The notes below the pieces were generated by a model. It was not told where the DNA came from. It saw only the letters and a program-made list of their open reading frames with translations, and searched no databases. This document shows, in pieces, positions 1 to 8,430 of a DNA stretch of 56,849 bases (position 1 is its first letter; each line of letters begins with the position of its first letter). A program made the translations under genes and the position numbers. The stretch is from the NCBI RefSeq assembly GCF_046614695.1, contig NZ_JBKKHQ010000029.1, positions 1 to 56,849 of the forward strand, written 5' to 3'. Source of the DNA: Pokkaliibacter sp046614695. GTDB lineage: Bacteria > Pseudomonadota > Gammaproteobacteria > Pseudomonadales > Balneatricaceae.

Positions 1-1
1 T

Positions 2-77
2 TGGCGTCCCATAGGGGGTTCGAACCCCTGTTACCGCCGTGAAAGGGCGGTGTCCTGGACCACTAGACGAATGGGAC
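2..77 (-). tRNA. tRNA-Glu (anticodon TTC)
   Basis: Reverse-strand sequence folds as a complete 76-nt tRNA. The 7-bp acceptor stem GTCCCAT/ATGGGAC is followed by discriminator G and an encoded CCA. The anticodon arm CCGCC-CTTTCAC-GGCGG carries anticodon TTC, which decodes GAA/GAG, and the T arm contains the usual GTTCGAA. The family is recognised directly from sequence. The gene lies at the window edge, so other tRNAs may follow downstream. Confidence 0.96.
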
Positions 78-119
78 ACACATCGCATCAGTTTTTTCCG
101 TTCCCGGACGACTGCTGCG

Positions 120-155
120 GGCGCGTATACTACCCAGCACCCTCCCCTCGGTCAA
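120..155 (-). promoter_or_regulatory. Promoter of the tRNA-Glu gene
   Basis: On the minus strand, TTGACC (150-155) and TAGTAT (127-132) are separated by exactly 17 bp. A GC-rich discriminator (ACGCGCCCGC) follows, as is typical of stringently controlled stable-RNA promoters. An A-rich tract at 156-180 upstream of the -35 could act as an UP element. Start of transcription is inferred near 120. Confidence 0.75.
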
Positions 156-500
156 GCATTTCCTTTAATCTTTTCTTTCGATTCAGTCGTTTAGCATTTC
201 CACTCTTAATAAGGAGTCAGTAATAACGACCAGGAACTGGCAGGACTTAATTAAGATGAAAGATATGCAACTGGATAACTGCCTCGATCACTCAGGTATG
301 GAGCCAGGTGGATAAAAACCTGACAACCCTGACATTGTTCTATGCCATAATCGAGCTTGCGCACCACCTTAGGTTAAGTTCATTCTTAATCCGCCGTTAG
401 TAATACCTATATAGAAGTTAAGAAGAAATAGTGCCGATACAGCGGCACCTAATATAGATGCCTTGCTACTGGCCCACTCTAACAAGAGCTTAAGAGCAAC
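156..500. other. Intergenic stretch without recognisable gene
   Basis: Between the tRNA promoter and the gene at 501 there is no ORF with family features and no clear terminator or RNA fold. The reverse-strand ORF reaching into this area has no recognisable motifs and overlaps the real gene at 501. The part before 501 presumably holds that gene's promoter, but no convincing -35/-10 pair is seen. Confidence 0.5.
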
Positions 501-1268
501 ATGACTGCTACTCATATTGCCATTTTTCTGATTCTCGGCGTGATGGCCCTTGTGGCAATGGCTCTCATTGGCCAGTCTTTCGAGAACGCCCGCAATAAGA
601 AACGCCAGCGCACGCTGGCGATTAAAGAGCAGGTGCGACATATTCGAGATAATCTTCAGCAGATGCCTGATGGCTTTTTACCCGTCCCCCTTCACATCGC
701 CCTGCTTCAGCTACTTATATCGCGTTTGAATGAGCTACGCTCACTGGATCCTAAAGACCCGACACCTTCCGTAGCGCTGGGTGAGTGCCGCGCCGAGCTG
801 GAAACAAAAAAAGGCCAGAGTGATGACTCCCTCCAGCCCATTCTTTACTCCGAGAAGCAGGCAGTCGTCGTTAAGCGCCAGCTAAAACACTCCTCTGACT
901 TGGTAAAAGCGCTGTATGAACAGCGCCTGTTTTCTCATCAGCAGGCGCAGCATTTTGTCCAACATCTCAAGCTCACAGCACGCCTGGTGTCTTTGGATAT
1001 TTCCTGGCTTTCTGCCCAACGTGCAGATCAGCGCGGAAACTGGAAGAGCGCCAAGGCTATGCTCGGACAATGTTTACAAGGCTATGAGCAAGTAGCCAAA
1101 TACCGCAACGTTGACGACCGAGTCTTAACCATTCGAAAGCGGATATCTGAGCTTCAGCGCAAGCTGGACATGGAGTTGGAGAAACAGAAGCATGAGCTTG
1201 AAGACGAACTGAAGCGCATCACGGATGAAGAGAACAAATGGCGCATCAAACAGGATTACGAAGACTAA
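501..1268 (+). CDS. Membrane-anchored coiled-coil protein of unknown function
   Basis: A 255-residue protein that I do not recognise by name. Residues about 5-24 form one hydrophobic segment, followed immediately by a basic stretch (NARNKKRQR), so the bulk should face the cytoplasm. The middle is helical and Leu/Gln-rich. The last 45 residues are strongly charged heptad-like helix (ELQRKLDMELEKQKHELEDE), indicating a coiled coil. The ribosome-binding site is weak (AAGAGC). Its 3' end overlaps the start of tapT by 31 nt in another frame, so the two are probably co-transcribed. The coding call rests on length, composition and the coupled neighbour. Confidence 0.75.
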   Translation: MTATHIAIFLILGVMALVAMALIGQSFENARNKKRQRTLAIKEQVRHIRDNLQQMPDGFLPVPLHIALLQLLISRLNELRSLDPKDPTPSVALGECRAELETKKGQSDDSLQPILYSEKQAVVVKRQLKHSSDLVKALYEQRLFSHQQAQHFVQHLKLTARLVSLDISWLSAQRADQRGNWKSAKAMLGQCLQGYEQVAKYRNVDDRVLTIRKRISELQRKLDMELEKQKHELEDELKRITDEENKWRIKQDYED

Positions 1269-1879
1269 ACCGCTCAGGCCCCTACCCGCACTTCTGTGCG
1301 ATCTGCACTATGGCAACTCCATTTTGTTGCTGCCCTTCAGAAAAAATGCCTCTGCCCTTCGACCTGATTTTGCTGACTCACTCCAATGAATATCGCCGCT
1401 GGCATAATACAGGCCGGTGGCTGGGGTGCCATACAAACGCAGTTACGACTATTACCTGGTCGCGTCATTTAACCCAAGCTGAAATATCCTCAGAAGATCA
1501 TATCTGGCTCGTGTTTCCTCAGTCCTCAGCTGCTGACTCACGCCATGCAGCAACGCTAACTTTACAGCCCGTTAACACGTCGCAACCACGTCCGACCTTA
1601 CTGCTTCTTGATGGCACATGGCAGGAAGCCCGAAAAATGCTTCAGCAGACACCATGGCTTAAGGAGCTACCACGCTATTCGCTCGAAAGCGCTGAGGTCA
1701 TGGAAAAAAGTGAGTTTTACCTGAGGCGAAATCAGGAGGATAAGGGGCTGTCGACCTTCGAGACAGCAGCCCGGCTTTGCCAGGCTGCGGGAGACAATCA
1801 AACGTCGATACGCTTACTGAGTGGCTTCAGACAATACCAGCAGGCATTTCGCCTTTCTCGAGGTGACATTCAACCGTAG
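1238..1879 (+). CDS. tapT: tRNA-uridine aminocarboxypropyltransferase (DTW domain)
   Basis: DTW-domain protein of the TapT/YfiP family, which transfers the 3-amino-3-carboxypropyl group of S-adenosylmethionine to uridine 47 in the tRNA variable loop (acp3U). The central motif LLLLDGTWQEARKM carries the family's D-x-T-W core. The N-terminus keeps a Cys cluster (C20-x2-C23, then C29-C31) where family members have zinc-binding cysteines. This favours the upstream ATG, which overlaps the preceding gene, over the internal Met at residue 25. The 213-residue length fits the family. Its 3' end overlaps the convergent acyltransferase gene by 53 bp. Confidence 0.85.
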   Translation: MAHQTGLRRLNRSGPYPHFCAICTMATPFCCCPSEKMPLPFDLILLTHSNEYRRWHNTGRWLGCHTNAVTTITWSRHLTQAEISSEDHIWLVFPQSSAADSRHAATLTLQPVNTSQPRPTLLLLDGTWQEARKMLQQTPWLKELPRYSLESAEVMEKSEFYLRRNQEDKGLSTFETAARLCQAAGDNQTSIRLLSGFRQYQQAFRLSRGDIQP

Positions 1880-3590
1880 CAACCTCTCCTCCCACATAGC
1901 GAAGACGCTTCTTAGGCTTCAGCTTTTGCGTATCCACTAAAACCAGCCCGTCCACACAGAAGCCAAAGTCAGGATCAATACCGAAATCGAGGAAACGAAC
2001 GCCTCCTGAGTCACAGACATCAGCGTACTGTTTATACAGCGTAGGTACCGTCACGTTGTAGTGTGCCAGCTGTTCTTTCAACACCATCAGTCCCTCATCT
2101 GCACTCAACCCATCAAACAGGTCATCAATCTGGCGCTGTTCTCTGGCAGGAATCACAAAAGGGGCATTAGCCATTGCAAGGTGCTCGGTATCTGCGAAAT
2201 AGCGTCGGTAATAGCCTACGATCAACTGTCTGGCCGCCAGCGGATAACGGCTACTCAAACTCACCGGTCCAAAGAGATAGCGAATTTCCGGGTGCGCCCG
2301 CAGATAAGCACCAATGCCCTGCCAGAGATAATCAAGGCTGCGTCTTCCCCAGTACTTTGGTTGCACAAAGCTTCGCCCCAACTCGACACCTTCATCGAAA
2401 TAACTCTGCATATCAGGTCGGTAACGAAATAACTCCGCCGAGTATAACGCCTCGCCACGCACAGCGATGTCAGGGACATGCCCTAACCGATAGGCGCCTG
2501 CAATCTCAAGCGCATCCTCATCCCACAGAATCAGATGCTGATAATAGCGATCATAGCGGTCTGTATCCTGACGCAGTCCGGTGCCCTCACCGACTTGTCG
2601 AAAAGCCTCTTCTCGCAAACGGCCAAGCTCACGCAACACCACTGAGTCCGGTTGATAGAGGTAAAGCAGAATTCGTTTTCCATCGTTGGTTTCACCCAGG
2701 CAGGTTGCTTCCTGCAGCGCCCGCTTTAGCTCCTGCCGATTCTGGGGATGAGCAATGGTGTGCTCTGTCTCAAAAAGCGGCTTCTTACCTTTTCCCAGGC
2801 GATAAATATGCTTGCGAAGCAGTTTCGCTTTCATCGCATTATTAACGGGGAGCTGATCCAGCTGCATGATACTGATCGGCTGGCCTATCCGAATTGAAAG
2901 CTCTTTATTGCGCTGCCGGAACATCTCATGGGGAAGCATCAGCATGGAGGCGGGCTTGTACGCCATCGATATGCCGTAAAAAAGCCAGGAGTTCTTGCCT
3001 TCTATATGAATAGGCAAAATTCTGGAGTTGGTCTTACGCGCAAAATGAAGAAAGCCCGTTTGCCACTTCCCGTCCTTGACGCCAGTGATCCCAGCACGCG
3101 AGACCTCCCCTGCCGGAAAGACAATGACTGCCTCTTCCTCAAGAAGAGCATCCATAATGTGACGCATACTTTGGCGATAACCCTTTTGTGACAAGTTATC
3201 GATGGGCAACAGCAGCTTTCTAAGAGGTTCAAGATTATTGAGAAGATCATTGGCAATAATCTTCACATCCCGACGAATATTACCCACCAGCTGAAGCAAG
3301 GCTAAGCCATCCAACGATCCTAACGGATGATTGGAAACAATCACCACACGACCGCTGGAAGGAATATTCGCCCGATCCTGATGACTCGTGCGTGAGCTGA
3401 AATTGAAGTACTCCAGAACGCGATCAAGGAAATCAAATCCTTCACTGTGCGGATGCTTTTCAAAGAAAGCATTTATTTCCCGCTCGTGAATCAAACCTTT
3501 CAACAGCGTTAACGCGGGCTTCTGAATAAGAGCTGAGCGCTGTTGCCACAACGGATACTTATTCTGGATCACATTTTCAATGCTAAGCAT
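1827..3590 (-). CDS. Bifunctional acyltransferase, OlsF-like (PlsC-type plus GNAT-type domains)
   Basis: Two acyltransferase domains in one 587-residue chain. The N-terminal half (about 60-270) is a PlsC-like lysophospholipid acyltransferase with NHPLGSLDG (H88, D94) and the substrate motif VFPAGEVSR. The C-terminal half (about 300-560) resembles the OlsB/hemolysin-type GNAT N-acyltransferase family. This architecture is that of OlsF, where the C-terminal domain makes lyso-ornithine lipid and the N-terminal one O-acylates it. Substrate here is inferred, not shown. An upstream in-frame ATG at 3653 exists, but ATG 3590 has GGAGG five bases upstream and is preferred. It converges on tapT. Confidence 0.8.
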   Translation of the reverse strand: MLSIENVIQNKYPLWQQRSALIQKPALTLLKGLIHEREINAFFEKHPHSEGFDFLDRVLEYFNFSSRTSHQDRANIPSSGRVVIVSNHPLGSLDGLALLQLVGNIRRDVKIIANDLLNNLEPLRKLLLPIDNLSQKGYRQSMRHIMDALLEEEAVIVFPAGEVSRAGITGVKDGKWQTGFLHFARKTNSRILPIHIEGKNSWLFYGISMAYKPASMLMLPHEMFRQRNKELSIRIGQPISIMQLDQLPVNNAMKAKLLRKHIYRLGKGKKPLFETEHTIAHPQNRQELKRALQEATCLGETNDGKRILLYLYQPDSVVLRELGRLREEAFRQVGEGTGLRQDTDRYDRYYQHLILWDEDALEIAGAYRLGHVPDIAVRGEALYSAELFRYRPDMQSYFDEGVELGRSFVQPKYWGRRSLDYLWQGIGAYLRAHPEIRYLFGPVSLSSRYPLAARQLIVGYYRRYFADTEHLAMANAPFVIPAREQRQIDDLFDGLSADEGLMVLKEQLAHYNVTVPTLYKQYADVCDSGGVRFLDFGIDPDFGFCVDGLVLVDTQKLKPKKRLRYVGGEVATVECHLEKGEMPAGIV

Positions 3591-3849
3591 GAGAGCCTCC
3601 GCACGTCGTGCACTATCGTCCATCGCGCCTAAGTCATGCCGGCCGAGACTCAATAACGCACAACATTGATACAGTCTTGATGACCTCGACCATACCCCGC
3701 TCAGATGACGGTTTTGCGACGCTCTTGAGGGGAAAGCTGTCGCCTTGCTGGATTGCGCTCATTTACCTGCAGGTCTATTCTATGCTGCATTGCACAACAA
3801 TTTTTGGGACGCCCTTCCCAGTCATGGACGCTGACTAACGGAGTGCCTC

Positions 3850-5079
3850 ATGCTTTATGATCTGCATGCACAGACTCAGCAGCTGCTGAAACCCCTGAAC
3901 CTTTGGACTCAAGCACTGCAAAAACAGTTAACGTTGCCTTGGAGCCTGTTTCCTTACACTCCAGCGGGGAGAACCCTACTGGCAGGCATGGAGCTGTTCG
4001 AGCGCTGTACCAACAACTACGAAAAGCCTGCTTTTGACATTAGCCATACTCTGATTGATGGCAAGAAAGTGCGCATTCATGAAGAGACTGCTCTCGCCAA
4101 ACCTTTCTGCGATCTGATCCACTTCCGCCGTTTTGGCGAGTACAAACACCCAAAAGTACTCATGGTCGCACCGCTTTCCGGCCATTACTCCACTTTGCTT
4201 CGTGGCACAGTCGAGCACTTCCTTCCTGATCATGAGGTGTATATCACCGACTGGCGTAACGCTCGGGATGTGCCCGCCACCGAAGGTGAATTCAGCTTTG
4301 ATGACTATGTGCGCTATTTGATTGAGTTTATTGAGCTACTCGGCCCAGAAGTGCACATGGTCGCTGTTTGCCAGCCCAGCGTGCCGGCCCTTGTTGCTTG
4401 CGCCAAAATGGCCCAGGACAAATCAGCCTTTCAGCCACTGACACTTACTCTGATGGGCGGCCCGGTAGATACCCGTATCAGTCCAACTGAAGTGAATGAC
4501 TATGCCGCTGAACGCGATATTGACTGGTTTAAAAATAAGGTGATCTGCACCGTGCCGGATATCTATCCCGGTGCAGGGCAGCAAGTCTACCCGGGATTTA
4601 TCCAGCTCAGTGGTTTTCTGATGATGAACCCTGACCTGCACGTTCAGAAGCATTTCAAGTTCTTTAATGACCTGATTCAGGGTGATGGTGATAGCGCCGA
4701 AGCGCATCGCAAGTTCTATAACGAGTACCTTGCCGTAATGGATCTGCCTGCCGCCTTCTATCTGGACACCATTCAGAAGGTCTTTATCAATCATGATCTA
4801 CCAAAGGGCCAAATGACCTTTGCCGGTGAAAAGATTGATCTTGGCGCAATTCAACAAACAGCGTTAATGACCGTTGAAGGTGAGCTGGATGACATTACGG
4901 GTCAGGGGCAAACTGCAGCCGCACAAAAATTGTGCACTGGCCTTAAAGATGAACAACGTGAGCACTATGTCCAAAAAGGTGTTGGGCACTATGGCATTTT
5001 TAATGGGCGTAAATTTCGTGGTGAGGTTGGCCCCCGTATCAAATCTTTTATGGCAACCCATTCACCAAGCAAGCACTAA
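3850..5079 (+). CDS. phaZ: Intracellular polyhydroxyalkanoate (PHB) depolymerase
   Basis: A 409-residue cytoplasmic alpha/beta hydrolase of the i-PHB depolymerase family, which degrades native intracellular PHA granules to hydroxyacid monomers. The nucleophile is Cys rather than Ser: VAVCQPS places C174 in the nucleophile elbow. The likely acid is D347 or D348 (EGELDDITG), and H380 lies in KGVGHYGIFNG. No signal peptide is present. An upstream GGAG supports the start. No phaC, phaA or phasin gene is nearby, so synthesis genes must lie elsewhere. A long hairpin follows the gene. Confidence 0.9.
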   Translation: MLYDLHAQTQQLLKPLNLWTQALQKQLTLPWSLFPYTPAGRTLLAGMELFERCTNNYEKPAFDISHTLIDGKKVRIHEETALAKPFCDLIHFRRFGEYKHPKVLMVAPLSGHYSTLLRGTVEHFLPDHEVYITDWRNARDVPATEGEFSFDDYVRYLIEFIELLGPEVHMVAVCQPSVPALVACAKMAQDKSAFQPLTLTLMGGPVDTRISPTEVNDYAAERDIDWFKNKVICTVPDIYPGAGQQVYPGFIQLSGFLMMNPDLHVQKHFKFFNDLIQGDGDSAEAHRKFYNEYLAVMDLPAAFYLDTIQKVFINHDLPKGQMTFAGEKIDLGAIQQTALMTVEGELDDITGQGQTAAAQKLCTGLKDEQREHYVQKGVGHYGIFNGRKFRGEVGPRIKSFMATHSPSKH

Positions 5080-5119
5080 CCCCTAGAGGGCATGACCTGC
5101 TCTCCACCCCTTCAATATC

Positions 5120-5153
5120 CTCTGCCAGCGAAACGAAATTTTCGTTGGCAGAG
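5120..5153 (+). terminator. Long hairpin downstream of phaZ
   Basis: A 14-bp inverted repeat, CTCTGCCAGCGAAA (5120-5133) against TTTCGTTGGCAGAG (5140-5153), with one G-T wobble and a 6-nt loop. No T-tract follows, so intrinsic termination is uncertain. It may instead block 3' exonucleases or act with Rho. Confidence 0.45.
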
Positions 5154-5320
5154 CCCATCGTTCACTGATAAGTTTTGCAATGTATGTCGCTTCACCCGGT
5201 GGCAACCTCCTCTTTGGCCTGCTTCCTGCTTAAATAGCAGTCATTGAGAATATTTTGCTTCCCCGTTATGCAGCATTGCTGCTGGCTCATTCATCTTGCT
5301 CTACAGCTGGACGATTAATC

Positions 5321-6421
5321 ATGATCCGACTTTCTCACCTTGCTTTTAGTGCTCTTGCCCTGGCCGCTGCAGCAGCTCATGCGGCAGATGAAGACAACAC
5401 CCTGCACATCTATAACTGGTCTGACTACATTGCCGAAGACACCCTGAGCAACTTCGAAAAAGAAACTGGCATCAAGGTGGTTTACGACGTTTTCGATAGC
5501 AACGAAATGCTGGAAGCCAAAGTCCTGTCTGGCAACACCGGCTATGACCTGGTAGTTCCCACTGGCGCTTTCCTGCAGCGTCAAATTCAGGTGGGTGCAT
5601 TCCAGCCACTGGATAAATCCCAACTACCGAATATCAGCAACATGGACCCGGGCCTGATGAAGAGCATGGAGTCCTTCGATCCAGGCAATAAATACGCTAT
5701 CCCTTATATGTGGGGCACGACCGGTATTGGCTATAACGTCGACAAAGTAAAAGAAGTCCTGGGGGAGGATGCCCCGGTTGACTCCTGGAGTCTGGTTTTC
5801 GACGAAGAGAACATGAAAAAGCTGGCCAGCTGTGGTGTAGCCTTCCTGGATGCCCCCACCGAGATACTGCCTTCCGCATTGAAATATGCAGGCAAGGATC
5901 CTAATAGCGAAGACAGCAAAGACTACCAGGATGTTGTTGAGCCGATGCTGAAGAAAGTGCGTCCCTATATTCGCTACTTCCACTCATCTCAGTACATCAA
6001 CGATCTGGCTAACGGCGATATCTGTGTAGCGATTGGCTACTCTGGCGATGTGCTGCAAGCCGCCGACCGTGCAGCAGAAGCCAAGAATGGCGTTAACATT
6101 GCCTACAGTATTCCAAAAGAAGGTGCTCAGCTTTGGGTCGATTCATTCGCCATTCCTAAAGATTCCAAGCACCCTGAACTGGCAATGAAGTTCCTGAACT
6201 ACCTGATGGAGCCAAAAGTCATTGCGGATGTCTCCAACTACGTCATGTACGCTAACGCCAACAAGGCAGCCAAGCAGTATGTTGATAAAGAAGTGTTGGA
6301 TAATCCTGGCATTTATCCCTCTGAAGAAGTGCAGAACAACCTGTACGTCTATCAGCCTAAAGGCCCCAAACTTCAGCGTGTAATGACTCGCGTCTGGACT
6401 GGCGTAACCAGCGGCCACTAA
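5321..6421 (+). CDS. potF: Polyamine ABC transporter periplasmic binding protein (PotF/SpuD type)
   Basis: Periplasmic spermidine/putrescine-binding protein of the PotD/PotF/SpuD family. A signal peptide with Ala-rich core ends at AHA-AD, about residue 22. The mature protein opens with the family hallmark LHIYNWSDYIAEDT, followed by TGIKVVYDVFDSNEMLEAK. WVDSFAIPKDSKHPELA near residue 270 holds the conserved Asp of the binding pocket. Start chosen at ATG 5321 because the signal peptide begins there; the in-frame extension to 5255 has no signal-like sequence. No ATPase or permease genes are adjacent and a strong terminator follows, so it is monocistronic here. Confidence 0.9.
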   Translation: MIRLSHLAFSALALAAAAAHAADEDNTLHIYNWSDYIAEDTLSNFEKETGIKVVYDVFDSNEMLEAKVLSGNTGYDLVVPTGAFLQRQIQVGAFQPLDKSQLPNISNMDPGLMKSMESFDPGNKYAIPYMWGTTGIGYNVDKVKEVLGEDAPVDSWSLVFDEENMKKLASCGVAFLDAPTEILPSALKYAGKDPNSEDSKDYQDVVEPMLKKVRPYIRYFHSSQYINDLANGDICVAIGYSGDVLQAADRAAEAKNGVNIAYSIPKEGAQLWVDSFAIPKDSKHPELAMKFLNYLMEPKVIADVSNYVMYANANKAAKQYVDKEVLDNPGIYPSEEVQNNLYVYQPKGPKLQRVMTRVWTGVTSGH

Positions 6422-6436
6422 AACGGCCAGCTTGAG

Positions 6437-6464
6437 AAAGGGCGGCTATGACCGCCCTTTTTTT
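6437..6464 (+). terminator. Intrinsic terminator of potF
   Basis: AAAGGGCGG (6437-6445) pairs with CCGCCCTTT (6452-6460) across a 6-nt loop, followed by a run of T. Canonical Rho-independent structure immediately after the potF stop. Confidence 0.92.
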
Positions 6465-6543
6465 ATTGCTGCAAGAAAAGTAGCCTTTGCTATACTTGCC
6501 GCCACATCCCTCCCCGCCGTGAGGCGGTTAAAGAGACAAGCAT

Positions 6544-7401
6544 ATGAATGACGAAAAACTGCAGAAAGTCCTTGCCCGAGCAGGCTTTGGATCCCGCCGC
6601 GAAATGGAAACCGCAATCACTGATGGTCGAGTAACCGTGAATGGACAGATTGCCCGTCTGGGTGATCGTGTCACCGGCCAGGAACGTATCATCTTTGACG
6701 GTCAGGAACTTCGCGATGAACAGCTGCAACAACACACTGCACGCATCCTGATTTATAACAAGCCAGAGGGTGAGCTGGTTACCCGCCAGGATCCTGAAGG
6801 CCGCCAGACTGTTTTTCAGCGCCTACCGAAGGTGAAAGGTGAACGCTGGATTGCCGTTGGCCGTTTGGACATTAATACCTCCGGCCTGCTGATTTTCACC
6901 ACCGATGGTGAGTTGGCCAACAAACTGATGCACCCTTCCACCCAGATTGACCGCGAATACGCAGTCCGCATTATGGGCGAAGTCACTGACGAGATGCTCG
7001 ACACCCTGCGCAAAGGCATCATGCTGGATGATGGCCCTGCCCGTTTTACAGATATCCAGTTCTTTGATGGTGACGGTATCAACCGCTGGTACCACTGCGT
7101 ATTGATGGAAGGCCGTAACCGTGAAGTACGTCGCCTTTGGGAGTCTCAGGGCGTGAAGGTCAGCCGCCTAAAACGTGTTCGCTTTGGACACATTTTCCTT
7201 CCCAGCCGTCTGCGTGCTGGCCAGTGGGAAGAGCTGGCGCAAAAGGATGCAAACGTACTTTTCGACATGGCTGGCATGCCTCGCAAGAAGATCCCTGCCA
7301 AATCTGCACAGCAGCAGGCAGCCTTTGAGCGTCAGCAACGCAAGCAGCCTAAACGTCCTGGCTTTAATCCGCGCAAGAAGGGCCGTATTGATAACGGCTA
7401 A
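6544..7401 (+). CDS. rluB: 23S rRNA pseudouridine(2605) synthase
   Basis: RsuA-family pseudouridine synthase. The N-terminal S4 RNA-binding domain (about 1-60) carries EKLQKVLARAGFGSRRE. The catalytic domain has GRLDINTSGLLIFTTDG with nucleophile D109, plus the C-terminal EGRNREVRRLWES motif. A basic, disordered tail from about residue 245 (rich in K, R, Q) and the 285-residue length distinguish RluB from the shorter RluE and RsuA. RluB modifies U2605 of 23S rRNA. Start is ATG 6544 after a purine-rich AAGAGACAAG. A strong intrinsic terminator follows. Confidence 0.9.
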   Translation: MNDEKLQKVLARAGFGSRREMETAITDGRVTVNGQIARLGDRVTGQERIIFDGQELRDEQLQQHTARILIYNKPEGELVTRQDPEGRQTVFQRLPKVKGERWIAVGRLDINTSGLLIFTTDGELANKLMHPSTQIDREYAVRIMGEVTDEMLDTLRKGIMLDDGPARFTDIQFFDGDGINRWYHCVLMEGRNREVRRLWESQGVKVSRLKRVRFGHIFLPSRLRAGQWEELAQKDANVLFDMAGMPRKKIPAKSAQQQAAFERQQRKQPKRPGFNPRKKGRIDNG

Positions 7402-7423
7402 TTCAGGATTGAAGCACTCAAAT

Positions 7424-7450
7424 AAAAAAGGAGCCGTTGGCTCCTTTTTT
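7424..7450 (+). terminator. Terminator between rluB and the convergent CxxC gene
   Basis: AAGGAGCC (7428-7435) pairs with GGCTCCTT (7439-7446) across GTT, with an A-tract before and T-tract after. It can therefore work in both directions between the convergent genes. Confidence 0.9.
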
Positions 7451-7487
7451 GTTCAGCACAGATACTGAGCATTACATTTAAAAATTG

Positions 7488-7691
7488 TCAGTCTTCAATT
7501 TCAGTGATTACCGCTTGCCCGCATTTCGTGCATTTTCCCTCAATAAAGACGATACCTTGCTCTTTATATTCCTGCGGATCAGTCATCCCCAAATCAGCTT
7601 CCATACACTGGTCGCACCATGTTTGAGTAAGGAAGTCTTGCTGCTCATCAGCAGGACGTCGTAAAAAGTCGCGTTGTTCACGTGCAGCCAA
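7488..7691 (-). CDS. Small zinc-ribbon-like CxxC protein, unknown function
   Basis: About 67 residues with two Cys pairs, WCDQC (near 26) and KCTKCG (near 54), spaced as in a one-knuckle zinc ribbon and separated by an acidic stretch. Function not recognised. Two in-frame TTG codons compete as starts. TTG 7691 has GGAG seven bases upstream and is preferred over TTG 7697, which leaves only one base. It lies directly downstream of hda on the same strand with a 16-bp gap, so it is likely the last gene of the DUF2066-permease-hda unit. Confidence 0.7.
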   Translation of the reverse strand: MAAREQRDFLRRPADEQQDFLTQTWCDQCMEADLGMTDPQEYKEQGIVFIEGKCTKCGQAVITEIED

Positions 7692-7707
7692 GATCAATCT
7701 CCAACAG

Positions 7708-8421
7708 CTACCAGTTCATGGTGGTTTTAACGAAAGGAATCGTCAGCTTACGCTTCGCGGTCAGGGAGGCATCATCCAAACGGTCGAGCACCGTAAACAT
7801 CCCTTTCATATCCCTAGGACAGCGAAAGAGGATAAAACGGGCGACATCATCCGGCAGATCCATGCCACGCACTCGTGCACGCAGTTGAAGAGCCTGAAGT
7901 TTATCTTCATCCCCCATCTCCTTAACCTGCACGACCACTCCCCAGCTCAGCCGGGAGTGGAGGTCAGGAAGATCAAGCTGTAACTGCCGAGGAGGCATCT
8001 CACCCGCCATTACCAACTTCTTACCCGCATCTCGCACGCGGTTAAACAAATGAAAAAGTGCCGTCTCCCACTGCGGTGTACCGGAAATTGCCTGTATGTC
8101 ATCGATGCAGATCAGATCCAGCTGCTCAAGATTTTCAAGCACGGATACCGGGTAATCGGCGAGCTCCGCCAGCGGCAAATAGACAGAGCGCTTTCCCTGA
8201 CTGTCGGCCATGTGACAAGCGGCCTGCAAAAGATGGCTACAGCCGCTTCCTTTCTTGCCCCAAAGGTAAAGACATGACTCAGAGCCGGTATCAAACAGGC
8301 GCTGAAGCATATCCACCAGCATTTCATTACCAACAGGGTAGAAGTTTCCCAGCGTGGCATCGTCACGCAGACGAAGCCACAAAGGTAGCTGGATGGGGGC
8401 CGAGTGGCGCTTTGATCTCAC
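7708..8421 (-). CDS. hda: DnaA inactivator Hda
   Basis: AAA+ DnaA paralogue. Loaded on the DNA-bound sliding clamp, Hda stimulates ATP hydrolysis by DnaA and so prevents re-initiation (RIDA). The N-terminal QLPLWLRL is the clamp-binding motif. The Walker A region is GKKGSGCSHLL and Walker B is LDLICIDDI. Length, 237 residues, and absence of the DnaA DNA-binding domain fit Hda. The start is GTG 8421 with AGGAGG four bases upstream. It sits 9 bp after the AI-2E permease gene, a gene order common in gammaproteobacteria. Confidence 0.95.
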   Translation of the reverse strand: MRSKRHSAPIQLPLWLRLRDDATLGNFYPVGNEMLVDMLQRLFDTGSESCLYLWGKKGSGCSHLLQAACHMADSQGKRSVYLPLAELADYPVSVLENLEQLDLICIDDIQAISGTPQWETALFHLFNRVRDAGKKLVMAGEMPPRQLQLDLPDLHSRLSWGVVVQVKEMGDEDKLQALQLRARVRGMDLPDDVARFILFRCPRDMKGMFTVLDRLDDASLTAKRKLTIPFVKTTMNW

Positions 8422-8430
8422 AGCACCTCC

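Noticed and set aside
2174..2845. 223-residue forward ORF inside the OlsF-like gene
   Set aside because: Fully antisense to a gene with firm domain motifs, and low-complexity Pro/His/Ser composition.
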